From Amphibacillus sp. MSJ-3 (GTDB lineage Bacteria > Bacillota > Bacilli > Bacillales > Amphibacillaceae): a DNA stretch of 46,878 bases. This document shows, in pieces, positions 8,551 through 18,509 of this stretch; positions within the stretch are counted from its first letter, which is position 1, and every line of letters begins with the position of its first letter. The notes under the pieces are model-generated. The model was not told where the DNA came from. It searched no databases and saw only the letters and a program-made list of their open reading frames with translations. The position numbers were made by a program, and so were the translations under genes. The stretch spans positions 1 to 46,878 of the forward strand of contig NZ_JAHLQM010000021.1 of NCBI RefSeq assembly GCF_018919165.1, read 5' to 3'.

Positions 8551-8669
8551 ATAAAGTGAAACTTCAATCAGTGAGGGGGCTACAGGACCTAGATCAGGCA
8601 GGCCTTCTCACAGGACGTGGTGGGTTTAGTCTGCCTTCCCCCCATTCCCTCTGATTGGGACTGGGACAA
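8551..8669 (+). repeat. Long-variant intergenic repeat, 5' half only
   Basis: It starts ATAAAGTGAAACTTC. The first hairpin is CAATCAGTGAGGGGG paired imperfectly with CCCCCC..CTCTGATTG. An inner stem AGGCAG/CTGCCT encloses the conserved loop AGGACGTGGTGGGTTTAGT, shared with the copy at 21233-21439. The usual 3' half (TTACTGACAG..GATAAA) is absent; the element ends at the hflX terminator. Confidence 0.65.
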
Positions 8670-8670
8670 C

Positions 8671-8704
8671 AAAAAAAGTCCCTAACCTTGCAAGCGGGAC
8701 TTTG
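8671..8704 (-). terminator. Terminator of the spoVK-hflX unit
   Basis: On the minus strand, AAAGTCCC and GGGACTTT form a stem followed by a run of seven T residues, 28 bases past the hflX stop. Confidence 0.9.
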
Positions 8705-8731
8705 TTAGTAACTATCTGTCTGTGTCTAATA

Positions 8732-9949
8732 TTACAATAATGGATGATCGTCTGGTAAATACCCTTCTACTTGATAGACTTCTTCCGCTTCAATAAACTG
8801 CTCATTAGTTATGATTGAATGTTGTTTATATTGCTGAAGTAGCTTGCCTTGATCAGCGGGAATCTGTCTCTCATAGTGTGTCCAGATATCTTTAATTATT
8901 TTTTCAGTTTGATCAAGAATTCGCAATCGATCTTCAGCATCTAAAACACTGACCTTAATCGAAGGTTTCAATAGCGGAATAAAATCAACATCAACACGGT
9001 CCATCTTATTATAAATTGTTAGCATCGGGATATGATCAGCTTCTAATTCTTTTAACAAATTTACGACTGTTTCCTGTTGTTGTTCGTAATCAGGGTGGGA
9101 TGCGTCAACAACATGATAAATCAAATCAGCCTCTGTGACTTCTTCTAGCGTTGAGCGAAAGGCTGCAATAAGTTCTGTCGGTAAATCCTGCATAAAGCCG
9201 ACTGTATCAGTAATAATCGACATCAACCCTGATGGAAGTCTGAGCTTTCTCGACATCGGATCAAGTGTAGCAAACAGTTGGTCTTCTTCAAAACTGTCAC
9301 TATGTGTCAATCGATTAAACAAGGTTGACTTCCCAGCATTTGTATAACCGACAATCGCTATTTTAAAGGTATGATTTAATCGTCTTCTCTTTCGGTATTG
9401 ATCACGCTGTTTAACTACGGTGGTTAGTTTTCTTTTTATTTCATTAATTCGCCGGTTAATATGGCGCCGATCTGATTCTAATTTCGTTTCACCTGGACCA
9501 CGCGTTCCAATTCCCCCACCTAATCGTGACAAAGCAAGCCCTTGACCATGTAAGCGAGGTAGGAGATATTGGTATTGAGCTAACTCTACTTGTAGTTTCC
9601 CCTCATTAGATGTTGCTCGGTTGGCGAAAATATCTAAGATTAATTGACCTCGATCAATAACGGATCGACCAGTTTGATTTTGTAAATTACGCATTTGAGA
9701 TGCTGACAGTTCATCGTTTGCGATGATTAATTGAATTTCTTCATCCTCAATCCGTTGATTGATTTCAGCTATTTTCCCAGCTCCTAAATATGTGGCAGGA
9801 TGGGGTTGATCACGTTTTTGTGTGATGACTTCAATTACTTGGCCTTTGGCTGTTTCGGTTAAAGATTTAATTTCATCCAATGAATAATGAAAACGGATAT
9901 CATCATCATTCTTTTTTTGAACAGCGATAATTAGTACATTTTCTTTCAT
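8732..9949 (-). CDS. hflX: GTPase HflX
   Basis: A ribosome-associated GTPase of 405 residues; HflX proteins bind the 50S subunit and rescue or split stalled or stressed ribosomes. The N-terminal HflX domain (about 1-190) includes SRLGGGIGTRGPGETKLE at 141-158. The G domain has GYTNAGKS at 201-208 (G1), FATLD at 226-230, DTVG at 248-251 (G3) and NKMD at 314-317 (G4). B. subtilis calls the orthologue YnbA and places it beside spoVK, as here (46-base gap), which supports the call. A strong terminator follows it. Confidence 0.93.
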   Translation of the reverse strand: MKENVLIIAVQKKNDDDIRFHYSLDEIKSLTETAKGQVIEVITQKRDQPHPATYLGAGKIAEINQRIEDEEIQLIIANDELSASQMRNLQNQTGRSVIDRGQLILDIFANRATSNEGKLQVELAQYQYLLPRLHGQGLALSRLGGGIGTRGPGETKLESDRRHINRRINEIKRKLTTVVKQRDQYRKRRRLNHTFKIAIVGYTNAGKSTLFNRLTHSDSFEEDQLFATLDPMSRKLRLPSGLMSIITDTVGFMQDLPTELIAAFRSTLEEVTEADLIYHVVDASHPDYEQQQETVVNLLKELEADHIPMLTIYNKMDRVDVDFIPLLKPSIKVSVLDAEDRLRILDQTEKIIKDIWTHYERQIPADQGKLLQQYKQHSIITNEQFIEAEEVYQVEGYLPDDHPLL

Positions 9950-9995
9950 GTCGTTTCCTCATTTCTAAAAAATTGCTTTATATGAGCAAGATCTA

Positions 9996-10892
9996 TTATT
10001 CGTTGTCATTCGGAATATCATCAGCAGTCAATAAAATATATGCTTTTGTATCATATATCTTTTGTTTTACTAATCGAATCGATTGATTACGAATAGATTT
10101 CTCTATAATATTACGTACATAGCGAGCATTGCTGAATTGGCTTCTTTCCTTCCCTTGTCTTTCCTTTATTAATAATTGATATAATTTGTTTTCAGCCTGC
10201 TTAGTTAAATGATAATCTCGGTTCTTAACCATTTTCTTAGCAATTTCAAGTAATTGAGCGGGTTGATAATCAGGAAAGTCAATAATAAATGGAAAGCGAG
10301 ATCGAAGACCTGGATTTGTTTGTAGAAAGTCATTCATTTGTTCAGGGTAACCAGCAAGAATAAGAATAAATGTTTGGCGATGATTCTCCATATGAGTGAC
10401 AAGCATATCAATCGCTTCCCTACCAAAATCTTTATCTCCTCCACGAGCTAAAGCATAAGCCTCATCAATAAATAGAATGCCACCTTGTGCACGTTTAATC
10501 AAAGCTCTTGTTTTATGTGCTGTTTGCCCAATATATTCACCGACTAAATCAGCCCGATCTGCCTCGATGACGTGTTGATGTGTTAGAATCCCTAATTGAG
10601 CAAACCATTTAGCCAAAGCCCGAGCAACCGTTGTCTTTCCCGTGCCTGGATTCCCTTTAAAGAGCATGTGAAAAGATTGAGGATCTGTTTTTAATCCGAC
10701 ATCTTCTCGCCGTTTATTCATCTCAATCAAAGCATATATTTCAATCATTTTATCACGAATAATGTCCATTCCAATAAAATGTTTAAGTGCATGATGAACA
10801 GACTCAAATGGATCTTGCTCTTCAACAACTTCTACAGGCTTCATTTGATGATCATTTAAAATGATATTTATCTGATTCGCTCTTGATGCCAT
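9996..10892 (-). CDS. spoVK: Stage V sporulation protein K, AAA+ ATPase
   Basis: A 298-residue AAA+ ATPase of the SpoVK/CbbX type. Walker A is GNPGTGKT at 80-87 and Walker B is ILFIDEA with acidic residues at 143-144; an arginine-finger region (GLRSRFPF) follows near residue 205. In B. subtilis SpoVK is a mother-cell protein needed for spore maturation, though its substrate is unknown. It lies just upstream of hflX, the same arrangement as in B. subtilis. The start ATG has GGAG about 13 bases upstream, a rather long spacing. I did not find a convincing sporulation-sigma promoter in the 254-base gap upstream. Confidence 0.85.
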   Translation of the reverse strand: MASRANQINIILNDHQMKPVEVVEEQDPFESVHHALKHFIGMDIIRDKMIEIYALIEMNKRREDVGLKTDPQSFHMLFKGNPGTGKTTVARALAKWFAQLGILTHQHVIEADRADLVGEYIGQTAHKTRALIKRAQGGILFIDEAYALARGGDKDFGREAIDMLVTHMENHRQTFILILAGYPEQMNDFLQTNPGLRSRFPFIIDFPDYQPAQLLEIAKKMVKNRDYHLTKQAENKLYQLLIKERQGKERSQFSNARYVRNIIEKSIRNQSIRLVKQKIYDTKAYILLTADDIPNDNE

Positions 10893-11070
10893 TTATTCGC
10901 TCACACTCCTTCTTTATATAAGTATACGCAAGATGGAGCGATTTTTTACTGATCTCTTAGCAATTTGAAATTTTTCTTTCTACCATTGTAACATAATTGA
11001 AGATCCTCCTTATACCACGTGAGGAAACCAATGATCGAAAGTTTATCAGACCTGGCTATTTCTTGGATCA

Positions 11071-11115
11071 TAAATAAAACAGGTGTAGAAAGATATGTTG
11101 TTCTACACCTGTTCT
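11071..11115 (-). terminator. Terminator of the mutS-mutL-miaA-hfq cluster
   Basis: A 14-bp stem, AACAGGTGTAGAA (near 11078-11090) with TTCTACACCTGTT (11101-11113), is followed on the minus strand by TTATTT. It lies about 33 bases past the hfq stop. Confidence 0.9.
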
Positions 11116-11146
11116 ATATTAAGCTGTCTAAGCAAGTTTTTTTAGT

Positions 11147-11371
11147 CTATTCTTGTTCAATAGTGACATTTTTGGCTGGAGAAAACGTAGAGATAGCATG
11201 TTTGAAGATAAGTTGTTGCTTTCCATCTGTCTCTACTAATACCGTAAAATTATCGAATCCCTTAATTAGACCACGTAATTGAAATCCATTCGTCAAAATA
11301 ACAGTTACTTGAATATAATCTTTTCTTAGGGCATTTAAATACTGATCTTGAATATTAATTGATTGAGCCAT
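11147..11371 (-). CDS. hfq: RNA-binding protein Hfq
   Basis: A 74-residue Sm-like protein that forms hexameric rings binding small RNAs and mRNAs. The Sm1 part ([33 protein letters not shown]) and the Sm2 part ([11 protein letters not shown]) are intact, including the KHAIST signature. The length matches Gram-positive Hfq, which lacks the long C-terminal tail of the E. coli protein. It lies 40 bases downstream of miaA, the conserved miaA-hfq pairing, and a GAGGAGG site precedes the ATG. It is the last gene of the cluster before a strong terminator. Confidence 0.95.
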   Translation of the reverse strand: MAQSINIQDQYLNALRKDYIQVTVILTNGFQLRGLIKGFDNFTVLVETDGKQQLIFKHAISTFSPAKNVTIEQE

Positions 11372-11411
11372 AATCTTTTCCTCCTCTTTTCTATCTCTAG
11401 TTAGTTTAATT

Positions 11412-12347
11412 CTAGATATCTTTTAAAATTCCTGCTAAATCCATATAAATCTTTTCAAAAACTTGCGCTTTATTATCAGGACTAATCTGATACCATTTGA
11501 CATCCATTTTGTTTTTAAACCAAGTGTATTGACGTTTGGCGTATCGTCTAGAATTGCGCTTTAATAATTCAATTGCCCTTGTTAAATCATATTCCCCTTC
11601 AAAATAAGGAATAAATTCTTTATAGCCAATCGCTTTCATCGACTGCGCATTCGCTAATCCTTGATCATAAAAGAATTGTACTTCGTTCAGAAGACCTTCC
11701 TCTAGCATTAGATCAACACGCTGATTAATTCTATCATATAATAAGGACCGCTCCATTTCCAAACCAATTCGTACTGAACGATAAGGTGATTCTTTTTGTT
11801 GCGAGGCTAGGTGTTCAGTCATTGTTTGTCCTGTTCGGTCATATATTTCTATCGCTCGAATCACACGCCTTACGTTATTTGGATGAATGCTCTTTGCTTG
11901 GGTCGGATCAACTTGTAATAGACGTTGATAAACATGATCGATTCCATGTTTCTCTATTTCCGCTTCAATTTTATCTTGATAGATTGGATCACGCTTTTGT
12001 TCAGAAAATTGATAGCCAGTTAATACAGCATCAATATAAAGACCCGTTCCACCTACTATTATCGGCAATTTATTTCGTTTGTTGATCTCTTCAATATGTT
12101 TTTGTACAGATGTTTGGAATTCAGAAACAGAAAAAGGCTCATCTGCTTCTTTAATATCAATCATATGATGTGGAATCGCTTTTTTCTCTTCCTCAGTCAC
12201 TTTAGCTGTACCAATATCCATTCCTTTATAAATTTGCATCGAATCACCGCTAATGATCTCACCATTAAAGCGTTTAGCCAACTCCATTCCTAAACTTGTT
12301 TTTCCAACTGCTGTTGGTCCAACAATAGCGACTACTTTATCCTTCAT
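11412..12347 (-). CDS. miaA: tRNA dimethylallyltransferase MiaA
   Basis: Adds a dimethylallyl group to A37 of tRNAs that read codons beginning with U; MiaB, also encoded in this window, then methylthiolates that base. The 311-residue protein has the P-loop GPTAVGKTS near residue 10, the DSMQIY motif near 35, [11 protein letters not shown] near 100, and the C-terminal [13 protein letters not shown] region. It lies 15 bases after mutL and 40 bases before hfq, so it is probably co-transcribed with the mismatch-repair genes. The start codon is ATG with GGAG seven to eight bases upstream. Confidence 0.95.
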   Translation of the reverse strand: MKDKVVAIVGPTAVGKTSLGMELAKRFNGEIISGDSMQIYKGMDIGTAKVTEEEKKAIPHHMIDIKEADEPFSVSEFQTSVQKHIEEINKRNKLPIIVGGTGLYIDAVLTGYQFSEQKRDPIYQDKIEAEIEKHGIDHVYQRLLQVDPTQAKSIHPNNVRRVIRAIEIYDRTGQTMTEHLASQQKESPYRSVRIGLEMERSLLYDRINQRVDLMLEEGLLNEVQFFYDQGLANAQSMKAIGYKEFIPYFEGEYDLTRAIELLKRNSRRYAKRQYTWFKNKMDVKWYQISPDNKAQVFEKIYMDLAGILKDI

Positions 12348-12362
12348 TTATTTAGCTCCTAT

Positions 12363-14204
12363 CTACATCACCCGTTTAAACATTTTTTCCATTTCATAAC
12401 TTGAAAAGTGAATAATAATAGGTCTCCCGTGTGGACAAGTAAAAGGATCTTGCGTTGTCCGTAATTCTTCTAACAAACTGAACATATCATCCTTATTTAA
12501 ATGATGGTTTGCTTTAATTGAACGTTTACAAGCCATTAAAATAGCCGCTTTTTCCCGTAATTTGCTCAGATTAATTTTTCCATCTTTAATCACTTGCTCA
12601 ACCATATCACGAATAACCTCTTCTTCGAAACCATTTGGAAACCAATTTGGATGTGCTCTAATTAAATAAGTTGTTTGACCAAAATGCTCAAAGAATAAAC
12701 CAACTTCTCTTAATTGCTCTTGGTACTGTTCGATGATCAAAGCCTCTTGATTTGAAAAGTCAAAGGTAAGTGGCACTAGTAGTTCTTGTAATTCATTTTC
12801 AACCTGACCAAACTTATCCCGGAAGTATTCATATTTAATGCGTTCTTGGGCGGCATGCTGGTCAATCAAGTATAAACCTTGTTCATTCTCAGCTATAATA
12901 TAAGTTCCGTGGTGTTGACCAATTGGGTACATCGTTGGTACACGTTCAACATGTCTTGGGACATTTATTTCTTCTTGAGCTGGCTCGATTGGTTCTTTTA
13001 TTTCATTAGAATCATCTGTTTGATAATTGGGTTTATCTTCATTTGTTTGACTTGGTTCAGTATTCTCCATAGGATCACTAGTAGGTTGATCTACCTCTTG
13101 ATGTACTTGTTTACTAATCGTTGGAGCAATTATATCCCGATCCTTTTTATGTTCAAATTGAAAGCTCTCTTGCACCGTTGCTTCTTTTTTCATTTTGGGT
13201 ACTTGAACATTTGGAATTAATGTTTCTTTTCGAAAGGCTTCTTTAATTGTCGCTTCAACAGCTTGGTAGAGTTCTTTTTCTTTACTGAATCGAACTTCAA
13301 GTTTAGCTGGGTGTACGTTCACGTCAACTAAAATGGGATCCATTTTTATTTGTAAAACAACGATCGGACTTCGACCAATTGGTAACAGCGTATGGTAGCC
13401 ATTTAAAATAGCTTTGTTTAAGGGTATACTTCTAACAAAACGACCATTAATAATAGTTGACATAAAATGACGTGATGCACGGGCAACTTCAGGTTTTGCT
13501 ATATAGCCTGTGATTGAATAATCCAGGGTTTGACAATCAACTTTTATCATCTTTTTCGCAACGGATACACCGTATATTTGTGCTATAATTTGAATCAAAT
13601 CACCGCGTCCATTAGATTGAAATAATTGTCGATCATTATGAAAAAGCTCAAAGCGTATATCTGGGTGTGAAAGACTTAGTCGATTAATCGCATCAGTAAT
13701 GTGACCAAGTTCAGTATGAATTGTTTTCATGTGTTTTAGACGGGCTGGTGTATTAAAAAATAGATGTTCAACTGTAATTTCAGTCCCTTGGCGAGTATCT
13801 GCTAAATCTCGATCAACAATCCGGCCACCTTCCAGCTTTAAAAGTGTACCAGCGTTATTCCCGGTAGAAGTCTTTATGGTTAATTGGCTTACTGCAGCCA
13901 CTGATGCTAATGCTTCACCACGGAAACCGAGTGTTTTTACATGGAAAAGATCATTTTCTGTTTGAATTTTACTTGTTGCATGACGTAAAAAGGCACGTTC
14001 TGCATCATCTGCTTCCATTCCAGTCCCATTATCCGTAATTTTAATCTTTCGTAAGCCGGCTTCTTCTATTTCTACCTTAATCATCGTACTCCCTGCATCG
14101 ATACTATTTTCCACTAGTTCTTTCACAACCGAAGCCGGCCGTTCAACAACTTCACCAGCTGCAATTTTATTAGCTAAGGTATCTGGTATCGTCTGAATCT
14201 TCAC
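12363..14204 (-). CDS. mutL: DNA mismatch repair protein MutL
   Basis: A 613-residue mismatch-repair mediator and latent endonuclease. The N-terminal GHKL ATPase shows [23 protein letters not shown] and [11 protein letters not shown] low-complexity acidic, proline-rich linker spans roughly 340-425. The C-terminal domain has [12 protein letters not shown], the DQHA(X)2E(X)4E metal-binding motif of nicking MutL proteins, plus ACKRSIKA and CPHGRP, so it should be nuclease-competent. This fits an organism without MutH. The start is GTG with GGAGGG overlapping the end of mutS; only three bases separate the genes, pointing to translational coupling. Confidence 0.96.
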   Translation of the reverse strand: MKIQTIPDTLANKIAAGEVVERPASVVKELVENSIDAGSTMIKVEIEEAGLRKIKITDNGTGMEADDAERAFLRHATSKIQTENDLFHVKTLGFRGEALASVAAVSQLTIKTSTGNNAGTLLKLEGGRIVDRDLADTRQGTEITVEHLFFNTPARLKHMKTIHTELGHITDAINRLSLSHPDIRFELFHNDRQLFQSNGRGDLIQIIAQIYGVSVAKKMIKVDCQTLDYSITGYIAKPEVARASRHFMSTIINGRFVRSIPLNKAILNGYHTLLPIGRSPIVVLQIKMDPILVDVNVHPAKLEVRFSKEKELYQAVEATIKEAFRKETLIPNVQVPKMKKEATVQESFQFEHKKDRDIIAPTISKQVHQEVDQPTSDPMENTEPSQTNEDKPNYQTDDSNEIKEPIEPAQEEINVPRHVERVPTMYPIGQHHGTYIIAENEQGLYLIDQHAAQERIKYEYFRDKFGQVENELQELLVPLTFDFSNQEALIIEQYQEQLREVGLFFEHFGQTTYLIRAHPNWFPNGFEEEVIRDMVEQVIKDGKINLSKLREKAAILMACKRSIKANHHLNKDDMFSLLEELRTTQDPFTCPHGRPIIIHFSSYEMEKMFKRVM

Positions 14205-14207
14205 AGT

Positions 14208-16796
14208 TTATCCCTCCTTATTCAGTTCTTGTTGAAGACGATAAAGTTCATTCATTGCTTCCATTGGTGTTAGTTCCAATAAATTAAGTGATTTTAACTT
14301 TTGTTCAACGACTGATGGCTTTGGTGGGGATTGTTTTTCTGATGTTTCACTAACAAAAAAACTCAATTGATCCGTTTCATTCTCATCAACATTTGCTTGC
14401 AGTTCAACCTGATCTGTCTGTTTTTGTTCCAACTCATTTAAAATAACACTTGCGCGCTCAATAAGTTGACCTGGTAGCTCTGCTAATTTCGCAACATGAA
14501 TACCATAGCTTTTATCTGCTGGTCCTGCTTGAATTTGATGTAGAAATACAACTTCTCCTTGATGCTCTTCAGCACGAACATGGATATTATTTAAACGGTC
14601 TAATTGTTCAGCTAAGCTTGTTAATTCATGATAATGGGTTGAAAATAAAGTTTTTGCTCCGACTCGATCATGAATATACTCAATAATAGCTTGGGCAAGC
14701 GCCATTCCATCATAAGTGCTTGTCCCTCGGCCAATTTCATCCAATAGAATTAAGCTTTTATCTGTCGCTTGTGTTAAGGCATGCTTTGTTTCTAACATTT
14801 CAACCATAAAGGTACTTTGACCGGAAACTAAATCATCTGACGCACCTATACGAGTGAATATTTTATCAAAGATCGGTAACTTTGCCTGTTCTGCTGGAAC
14901 AAAACAACCAATTTGAGCCATAATCACGATTAATGCGACCTGTCTCATATAGGTACTCTTACCAGACATGTTTGGCCCTGTAATTAACAAAATCTGTTTC
15001 GTTTGATCTAGATGAACATCATTTGGAACATACATCGCATCTTTCATGACCCTCTCAACTACTGGATGACGTCCTTTCATAATCTCAACTTCACCATTTG
15101 TTGTTAATACTGGTCTAGAATAGCCCTGCTTTTCACTAATTGTTGCAAAACTCTGTAAAACATCCATTCGACTAATTTGATCTGCTAATCCTTGTAAACG
15201 GGAAATATAGGTTAATACTTGTTGGCGAAGTTTTAAAAAAAGCTGATATTCTAAATCAATACTTTTCTCTTCTGCGGTTAAAATTAAATTTTCTTTCTCC
15301 TTTAATTCCGGAGTAATATAGCGTTCTGCATTAGATAAGGTTTGTTTACGTTCATATTTCCCTTCTGGTAGTAAATGTAGATTCGCTTTAGTTACCTCAA
15401 TATAATAACCAAATATACGATTATAACCTATTTTCAATGATTTAATCCCAGTTTCTTCTCTTTCTTTCTTTTCTAATTCAGCAATCCACTGTTTACCATT
15501 TCGTGAGGCATCACGAAGTTGATCAAGTTCTTCGTTAAATTGATCACGAATTATATTCCCTTCTTTGATTGTCATTGGTGGATCATCCGTTAGACTTGCT
15601 TCAAGCAAATCCTTTAAATCATTTAAAGGGTCCAACCCTTCACCAAGTTGAACTAATAGTGGTTCCTTAAAAGTTGAAAGAATTTCTTTTAACTGCGGAA
15701 CCTTAGTTAAGGAAATTCTCAACTGTAATAAATCTCTGGCATTTACATTGCCAAAGGCTACTCGACCACATAAACGTTCTAAATCGTAAATCGATTTAAG
15801 TTGTTCTCGTAAATCTTCTCGTTTAATATAATCATCCATAAAACCTTCAACAAATTGATACCTTTTTTCTAATTCAATGCGATTCAATAATGGGCGTTCA
15901 AGCCACTTTTTAAGTTTACGTGCCCCCATAGCTGTCACTGTTTGATCAAGAACCCATAATAAACTACCTTGCTTTCCTTTTTTAATAATCGTTTCAGTTA
16001 GCTCAAGGTTACGTTTTGAATACATATCTAATCCAAGATAATGATTGAGTTCGATCATTTGTAAGGGTTGTAAGTGTTCAAGTGCTCTTTGTTGTGTTCT
16101 TTGTAAATAATTAACTAGCTGTCCAAAGCTTCGTTTAATTTTATCATTATCAATATGCTCAATTAGCTGGGTGAATGAGTCGGATAAATCTGTTTCTTCA
16201 GAATAAGATAGGGTAACAGATAAACGATCGATTAATTGCTGTTTCTGGCTCTCCGGCAAATTATTAGCAATGACAATTTCACGAACGGGTCGGTTATATA
16301 ATTCGCTTAATACATGGTCCCAACCCGTTGTTACAAGTGCGCCACTTGTTTCTCCAGTTGATAAATCAATATATATGAGTCCATAGATATCGTGGTTAAA
16401 TGCTGTGAGACTAGCTAAATAATTATTTTCCTTTTCATCCAGCATGACCCCATCCATGACCGTTCCCGGTGTGATCAGCTGAACAACCTCACGTCTAACG
16501 ACCCCTTTAGCAGTCTTTGGATCCTCAACTTGTTCACAAATGGCTACTTTAAATCCTTTTTCAACAAGGTTTTTTATGTAATTTGTTGCAGAATGATGAG
16601 GGACTCCACACATCGGAATCCGTTCGGTACTACCGCCATCACGGCTAGTTAAAGTAATCTCTAGTTCTCGAGAAGCTCTTATTGCATCGTCAAAAAATAG
16701 TTCATAAAAATCTCCTAATCTAAAAAAAAGAAAACTATCTTGATATTCTGCTTTAATCTTCAAATATTGTTCAATCATTGGCGTAAATTTACTCAT
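14208..16796 (-). CDS. mutS: DNA mismatch repair protein MutS
   Basis: Recognises base mismatches and small loops and recruits MutL. The mismatch-contacting Phe-X-Glu motif is in GDFYE (residues 30-32 counted from the chosen start). Connector, lever and clamp regions fill the middle, the ATPase Walker A is GPNMSGKS, and [12 protein letters not shown] is the Walker B/signature region. A C-terminal tail likely contacts the sliding clamp and MutL. The protein has 862 residues, the normal MutS1 length. Two ATG codons are adjacent (16799 and 16796); the second lies at better spacing (seven bases) from AAGGAG and is preferred. It leads the mutS-mutL-miaA-hfq cluster, with an extended -10 promoter upstream. 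Confidence 0.96.
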   Translation of the reverse strand: MSKFTPMIEQYLKIKAEYQDSFLFFRLGDFYELFFDDAIRASRELEITLTSRDGGSTERIPMCGVPHHSATNYIKNLVEKGFKVAICEQVEDPKTAKGVVRREVVQLITPGTVMDGVMLDEKENNYLASLTAFNHDIYGLIYIDLSTGETSGALVTTGWDHVLSELYNRPVREIVIANNLPESQKQQLIDRLSVTLSYSEETDLSDSFTQLIEHIDNDKIKRSFGQLVNYLQRTQQRALEHLQPLQMIELNHYLGLDMYSKRNLELTETIIKKGKQGSLLWVLDQTVTAMGARKLKKWLERPLLNRIELEKRYQFVEGFMDDYIKREDLREQLKSIYDLERLCGRVAFGNVNARDLLQLRISLTKVPQLKEILSTFKEPLLVQLGEGLDPLNDLKDLLEASLTDDPPMTIKEGNIIRDQFNEELDQLRDASRNGKQWIAELEKKEREETGIKSLKIGYNRIFGYYIEVTKANLHLLPEGKYERKQTLSNAERYITPELKEKENLILTAEEKSIDLEYQLFLKLRQQVLTYISRLQGLADQISRMDVLQSFATISEKQGYSRPVLTTNGEVEIMKGRHPVVERVMKDAMYVPNDVHLDQTKQILLITGPNMSGKSTYMRQVALIVIMAQIGCFVPAEQAKLPIFDKIFTRIGASDDLVSGQSTFMVEMLETKHALTQATDKSLILLDEIGRGTSTYDGMALAQAIIEYIHDRVGAKTLFSTHYHELTSLAEQLDRLNNIHVRAEEHQGEVVFLHQIQAGPADKSYGIHVAKLAELPGQLIERASVILNELEQKQTDQVELQANVDENETDQLSFFVSETSEKQSPPKPSVVEQKLKSLNLLELTPMEAMNELYRLQQELNKEG

Positions 16797-16875
16797 CATC
16801 TATCTCCTTAACACTTTGCTTAATGCTAGAATATAATGCTATTAAACATTTAATCAAGTGAATTCATTCTTTTTA

Positions 16876-16884
16876 TTATAACAC
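16876..16884 (-). promoter_or_regulatory. Extended -10 promoter for mutSL
   Basis: The minus strand reads TGTTATAAT, a TGn-extended perfect -10, about 80 bases before the mutS start. The -35 is poor (TTTATG), which extended -10 promoters tolerate. Confidence 0.5.
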
Positions 16885-16920
16885 AATGACCCGTTTCCAT
16901 AAAAATCATAGCAATAAATT

Positions 16921-16960
16921 GAAAATTTTAAAGCGCACAGAATTTCTGTACGCTTTAAAT
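16921..16960 (-). terminator. Terminator of cotE
   Basis: The stem TAAAGCGCACAGAA / TTCTGTACGCTTTA (16929-16957) has one mismatch, begins right after the cotE stop and is followed on the minus strand by AAAATTTTC. Confidence 0.8.
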
Positions 16961-17506
16961 TTAATCTGTAGATTCTGGCTCTAAATTAATCAACTCTTCT
17001 TCGGTTAGTTGATCAACCCAATCATCATCATCAGTTCCACCTGTTGGATCGACACGAACTGATACCTTGGTATCCCCTATCACTTCTACTAAGAATTCAC
17101 GTTCAACTTCTGTTTGAATTTTTTGTTTTGCCTGATCAATTGTACATGACGTTGAATTGGGTTGTTGGAGAACTTTTGCATAGACATCAACTTTATTACC
17201 AACTGTTTGTTTATCTTTAACTGATAATTTAATTTGATCACTATAATTTACTCGTTCAGTGACTACCTCCGTTTTTGTATGATCATTATATGAATACCAT
17301 ACATTAATATCATAACTACCGTTTACTTCAACAAACTCTTCTCCCTTTCGTTTGGCATTATATAAGTGATTAATAATCCAGCAGCCTAAGATGCTGGAAG
17401 GTTGATGAGTTGGATTGACAACATGTTTATCCTCTGTGAACTTACGACCTTTACCAATTACAGCTTTTGTAATGATTTCCCGATAATCTTGATCAAGAAA
17501 TGACAT
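16961..17506 (-). CDS. cotE: Outer spore coat morphogenetic protein CotE
   Basis: Builds the scaffold on which the outer coat assembles around the forespore. From ATG at 17506 the product is 181 residues, the same length as B. subtilis CotE. The conserved core is easy to see: YREIITKAVIGKGRKF, SSILGCWIINH, INVWYSYNDHTKTEVVTERV. The C-terminus is acidic (DDDDWVDQLTEEE), as in the family. A longer reading from 17566 adds 20 residues not found in CotE; GGAGG ten bases before 17506 supports the shorter form. Upstream, two CATANNNTG sequences on the minus strand loosely resemble SigE/SigK -10 elements, but neither is convincing. It is a separate unit from mutS by its own terminator. Confidence 0.95.
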   Translation of the reverse strand: MSFLDQDYREIITKAVIGKGRKFTEDKHVVNPTHQPSSILGCWIINHLYNAKRKGEEFVEVNGSYDINVWYSYNDHTKTEVVTERVNYSDQIKLSVKDKQTVGNKVDVYAKVLQQPNSTSCTIDQAKQKIQTEVEREFLVEVIGDTKVSVRVDPTGGTDDDDWVDQLTEEELINLEPESTD

Positions 17507-17719
17507 ATTTTCATAACCTCCATTCTTAATATTCAGCTTATGCAACATCGCTAGGCGAAGTGACATTCACCATCTAATTCATCCTATGCATGTGCCTATT
17601 TTCTGCTACTAATAAAAATACTTTTTGAGAATCAGATCGTGGTTTTAGCTCAACATGGAGGTAGAAACAAAATTTTGATCATTTGGTTTTCCCCTAACAG
17701 CAATGAAAGTTGAAGCTGT

Positions 17720-17765
17720 GGGACTGGGACTTCAGTTACTCGTCCCACCAAAAATATTCATCTAG
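17720..17765 (+). repeat. Fragment of the long-variant intergenic repeat
   Basis: GGGACTGGGACTTCAGTTAC and the adjoining CGTCCCACC match the segment at 21331-21355 almost exactly. The flanking hairpins and termini are missing. The 634-base gap 17507-18140 holds this fragment, an IS-end-like hairpin (17854-17930) and a full repeat (17985-18138); no gene is visible there. Confidence 0.55.
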
Positions 17766-17853
17766 GGAAGGCGTTCATCCAGAGTGTAAATCACAGAGTG
17801 ACTACTCTAAACCATTTAAATCGTGATAAATCTATTTAAATGATCATGAGATC

Positions 17854-17930
17854 AAAAAGGAATCCAGTGTCTTGAACTGCCCCCTGTCAATTAGACAGGG
17901 AGCAAATCATCTACTGAATTCCCTTTTTAT
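17854..17930. mobile_element. IS3/IS150-type terminal repeat inside a terminator-like hairpin
   Basis: TGAACTGCCCCCTGTCAATT at 17873-17892, continuing to TAGACAG at 17898, matches 24 of 26 bases of the IS end at 46760-46785 and resembles the IS150-group terminal repeat (TGTACTGCACCC). No transposase remains. The segment sits inside a larger inverted repeat, AAAAAGGAATCCAGT (17854-17868) / ACTGAATTCCCTTTTT (17913-17928), with an inner CCCTGTC/GACAGGG stem. In either direction the outer arm ends in T residues, so it may now terminate the miaB-ricA transcript. Confidence 0.5.
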
Positions 17931-17984
17931 TTTTAGCCAGGCTTTGTCCCGGCCTCTTCTTAATTATTTAATTTCCTAAACTTT

Positions 17985-18138
17985 ATAAAGTGAGCCTATA
18001 CAGTTGGGGCGGTCTCCTATCCACTGAGTATTAGATGAACAAATCAGACCTTTACAGACTGTTGATCTCACACTTATCATTTGATATTCTACCTGATATC
18101 ATGGGTCAAGATCTCACAGCCACTTAATCTGCTGCAAA
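17985..18138 (+). repeat. Intergenic repeat, basic form (154 bp)
   Basis: It begins ATAAAGTGAGCC and ends TGCTGCAAAA. First hairpin: CAGTTGGGGCGG with CCTATCCACTGAG (imperfect). Then come TAGATGAACAAATCAGACC, a TTTACAGACTGTTGATCTC unit, a second stem region, and a second, diverged unit CTCACAGCCACTTAATCTGC. It ends just before the ricA stop codon. Confidence 0.65.
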
Positions 18139-18140
18139 AA

Positions 18141-18503
18141 TTATTCAATTGATTTAAATTTTGTATCGACTTTTTTATCAATATTATCGATTAATAATTG
18201 GAGCATATCATTAACTACAACTTGGGAAGATTTAAATTCTTCAACAATTGGTATTGCATCAATTTCGGCTTGGATCGCATCAATTTGTGCATCGACGTGC
18301 TTGACAGCTTCAACTTTTCCATAAGCCTGTAAATTGACCGCTTGCTTTTGAAGCCCCTTCATTTGATCAATCAAATCCTTAACCTTTTGATTATCATTTA
18401 ATCGTGCTTCTAATGCTTTAAAACGTTCAACCTCTTCTAATTCATCCAAACGGTTTGTGATTTCATCTACTTTACTAAGTATTTCCTCTCTTGAATAAGT
18501 CAC
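18141..18503 (-). CDS. ricA: RicA/YmcA, RNase Y-associated competence and sporulation factor
   Basis: A 120-residue, almost entirely helical protein of the YlbF/YmcA family. In B. subtilis RicA (YmcA) joins YlbF (RicF) and YaaT (RicT) in an iron-sulfur complex that stimulates the sporulation phosphorelay and directs RNase Y to maturation sites in polycistronic mRNAs. Heptad-like charged helices and the segment NDNQKVKDLIDQMKGLQKQAVNLQAYGK identify it. It begins with GTG (GAGGTG nine bases upstream), six bases after miaB, as in B. subtilis where it is called ymcA. RNase Y (rny) is encoded a few kilobases away in this window. Confidence 0.88.
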   Translation of the reverse strand: MTYSREEILSKVDEITNRLDELEEVERFKALEARLNDNQKVKDLIDQMKGLQKQAVNLQAYGKVEAVKHVDAQIDAIQAEIDAIPIVEEFKSSQVVVNDMLQLLIDNIDKKVDTKFKSIE

Positions 18504-18509
18504 AGCTTA

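Noticed and set aside
10980-11010. Five-codon peptide ATG-TTA-CAA-TGG-TAG (minus strand) with a good AAGGAGG site upstream of spoVK
   Set aside because: Too short to support without expression or conservation; could be chance in an AT-rich gap.
11019-11282. An 87-codon plus-strand reading frame across the hfq terminator
   Set aside because: It is antisense to hfq and its terminator and has no ribosome binding site; hfq itself is certain.
17985-18138. CRISPR array suggested by recurring short motifs in the intergenic repeats
   Set aside because: Copies are dispersed singly across the window, not regularly spaced with unique spacers, and no cas genes are present.
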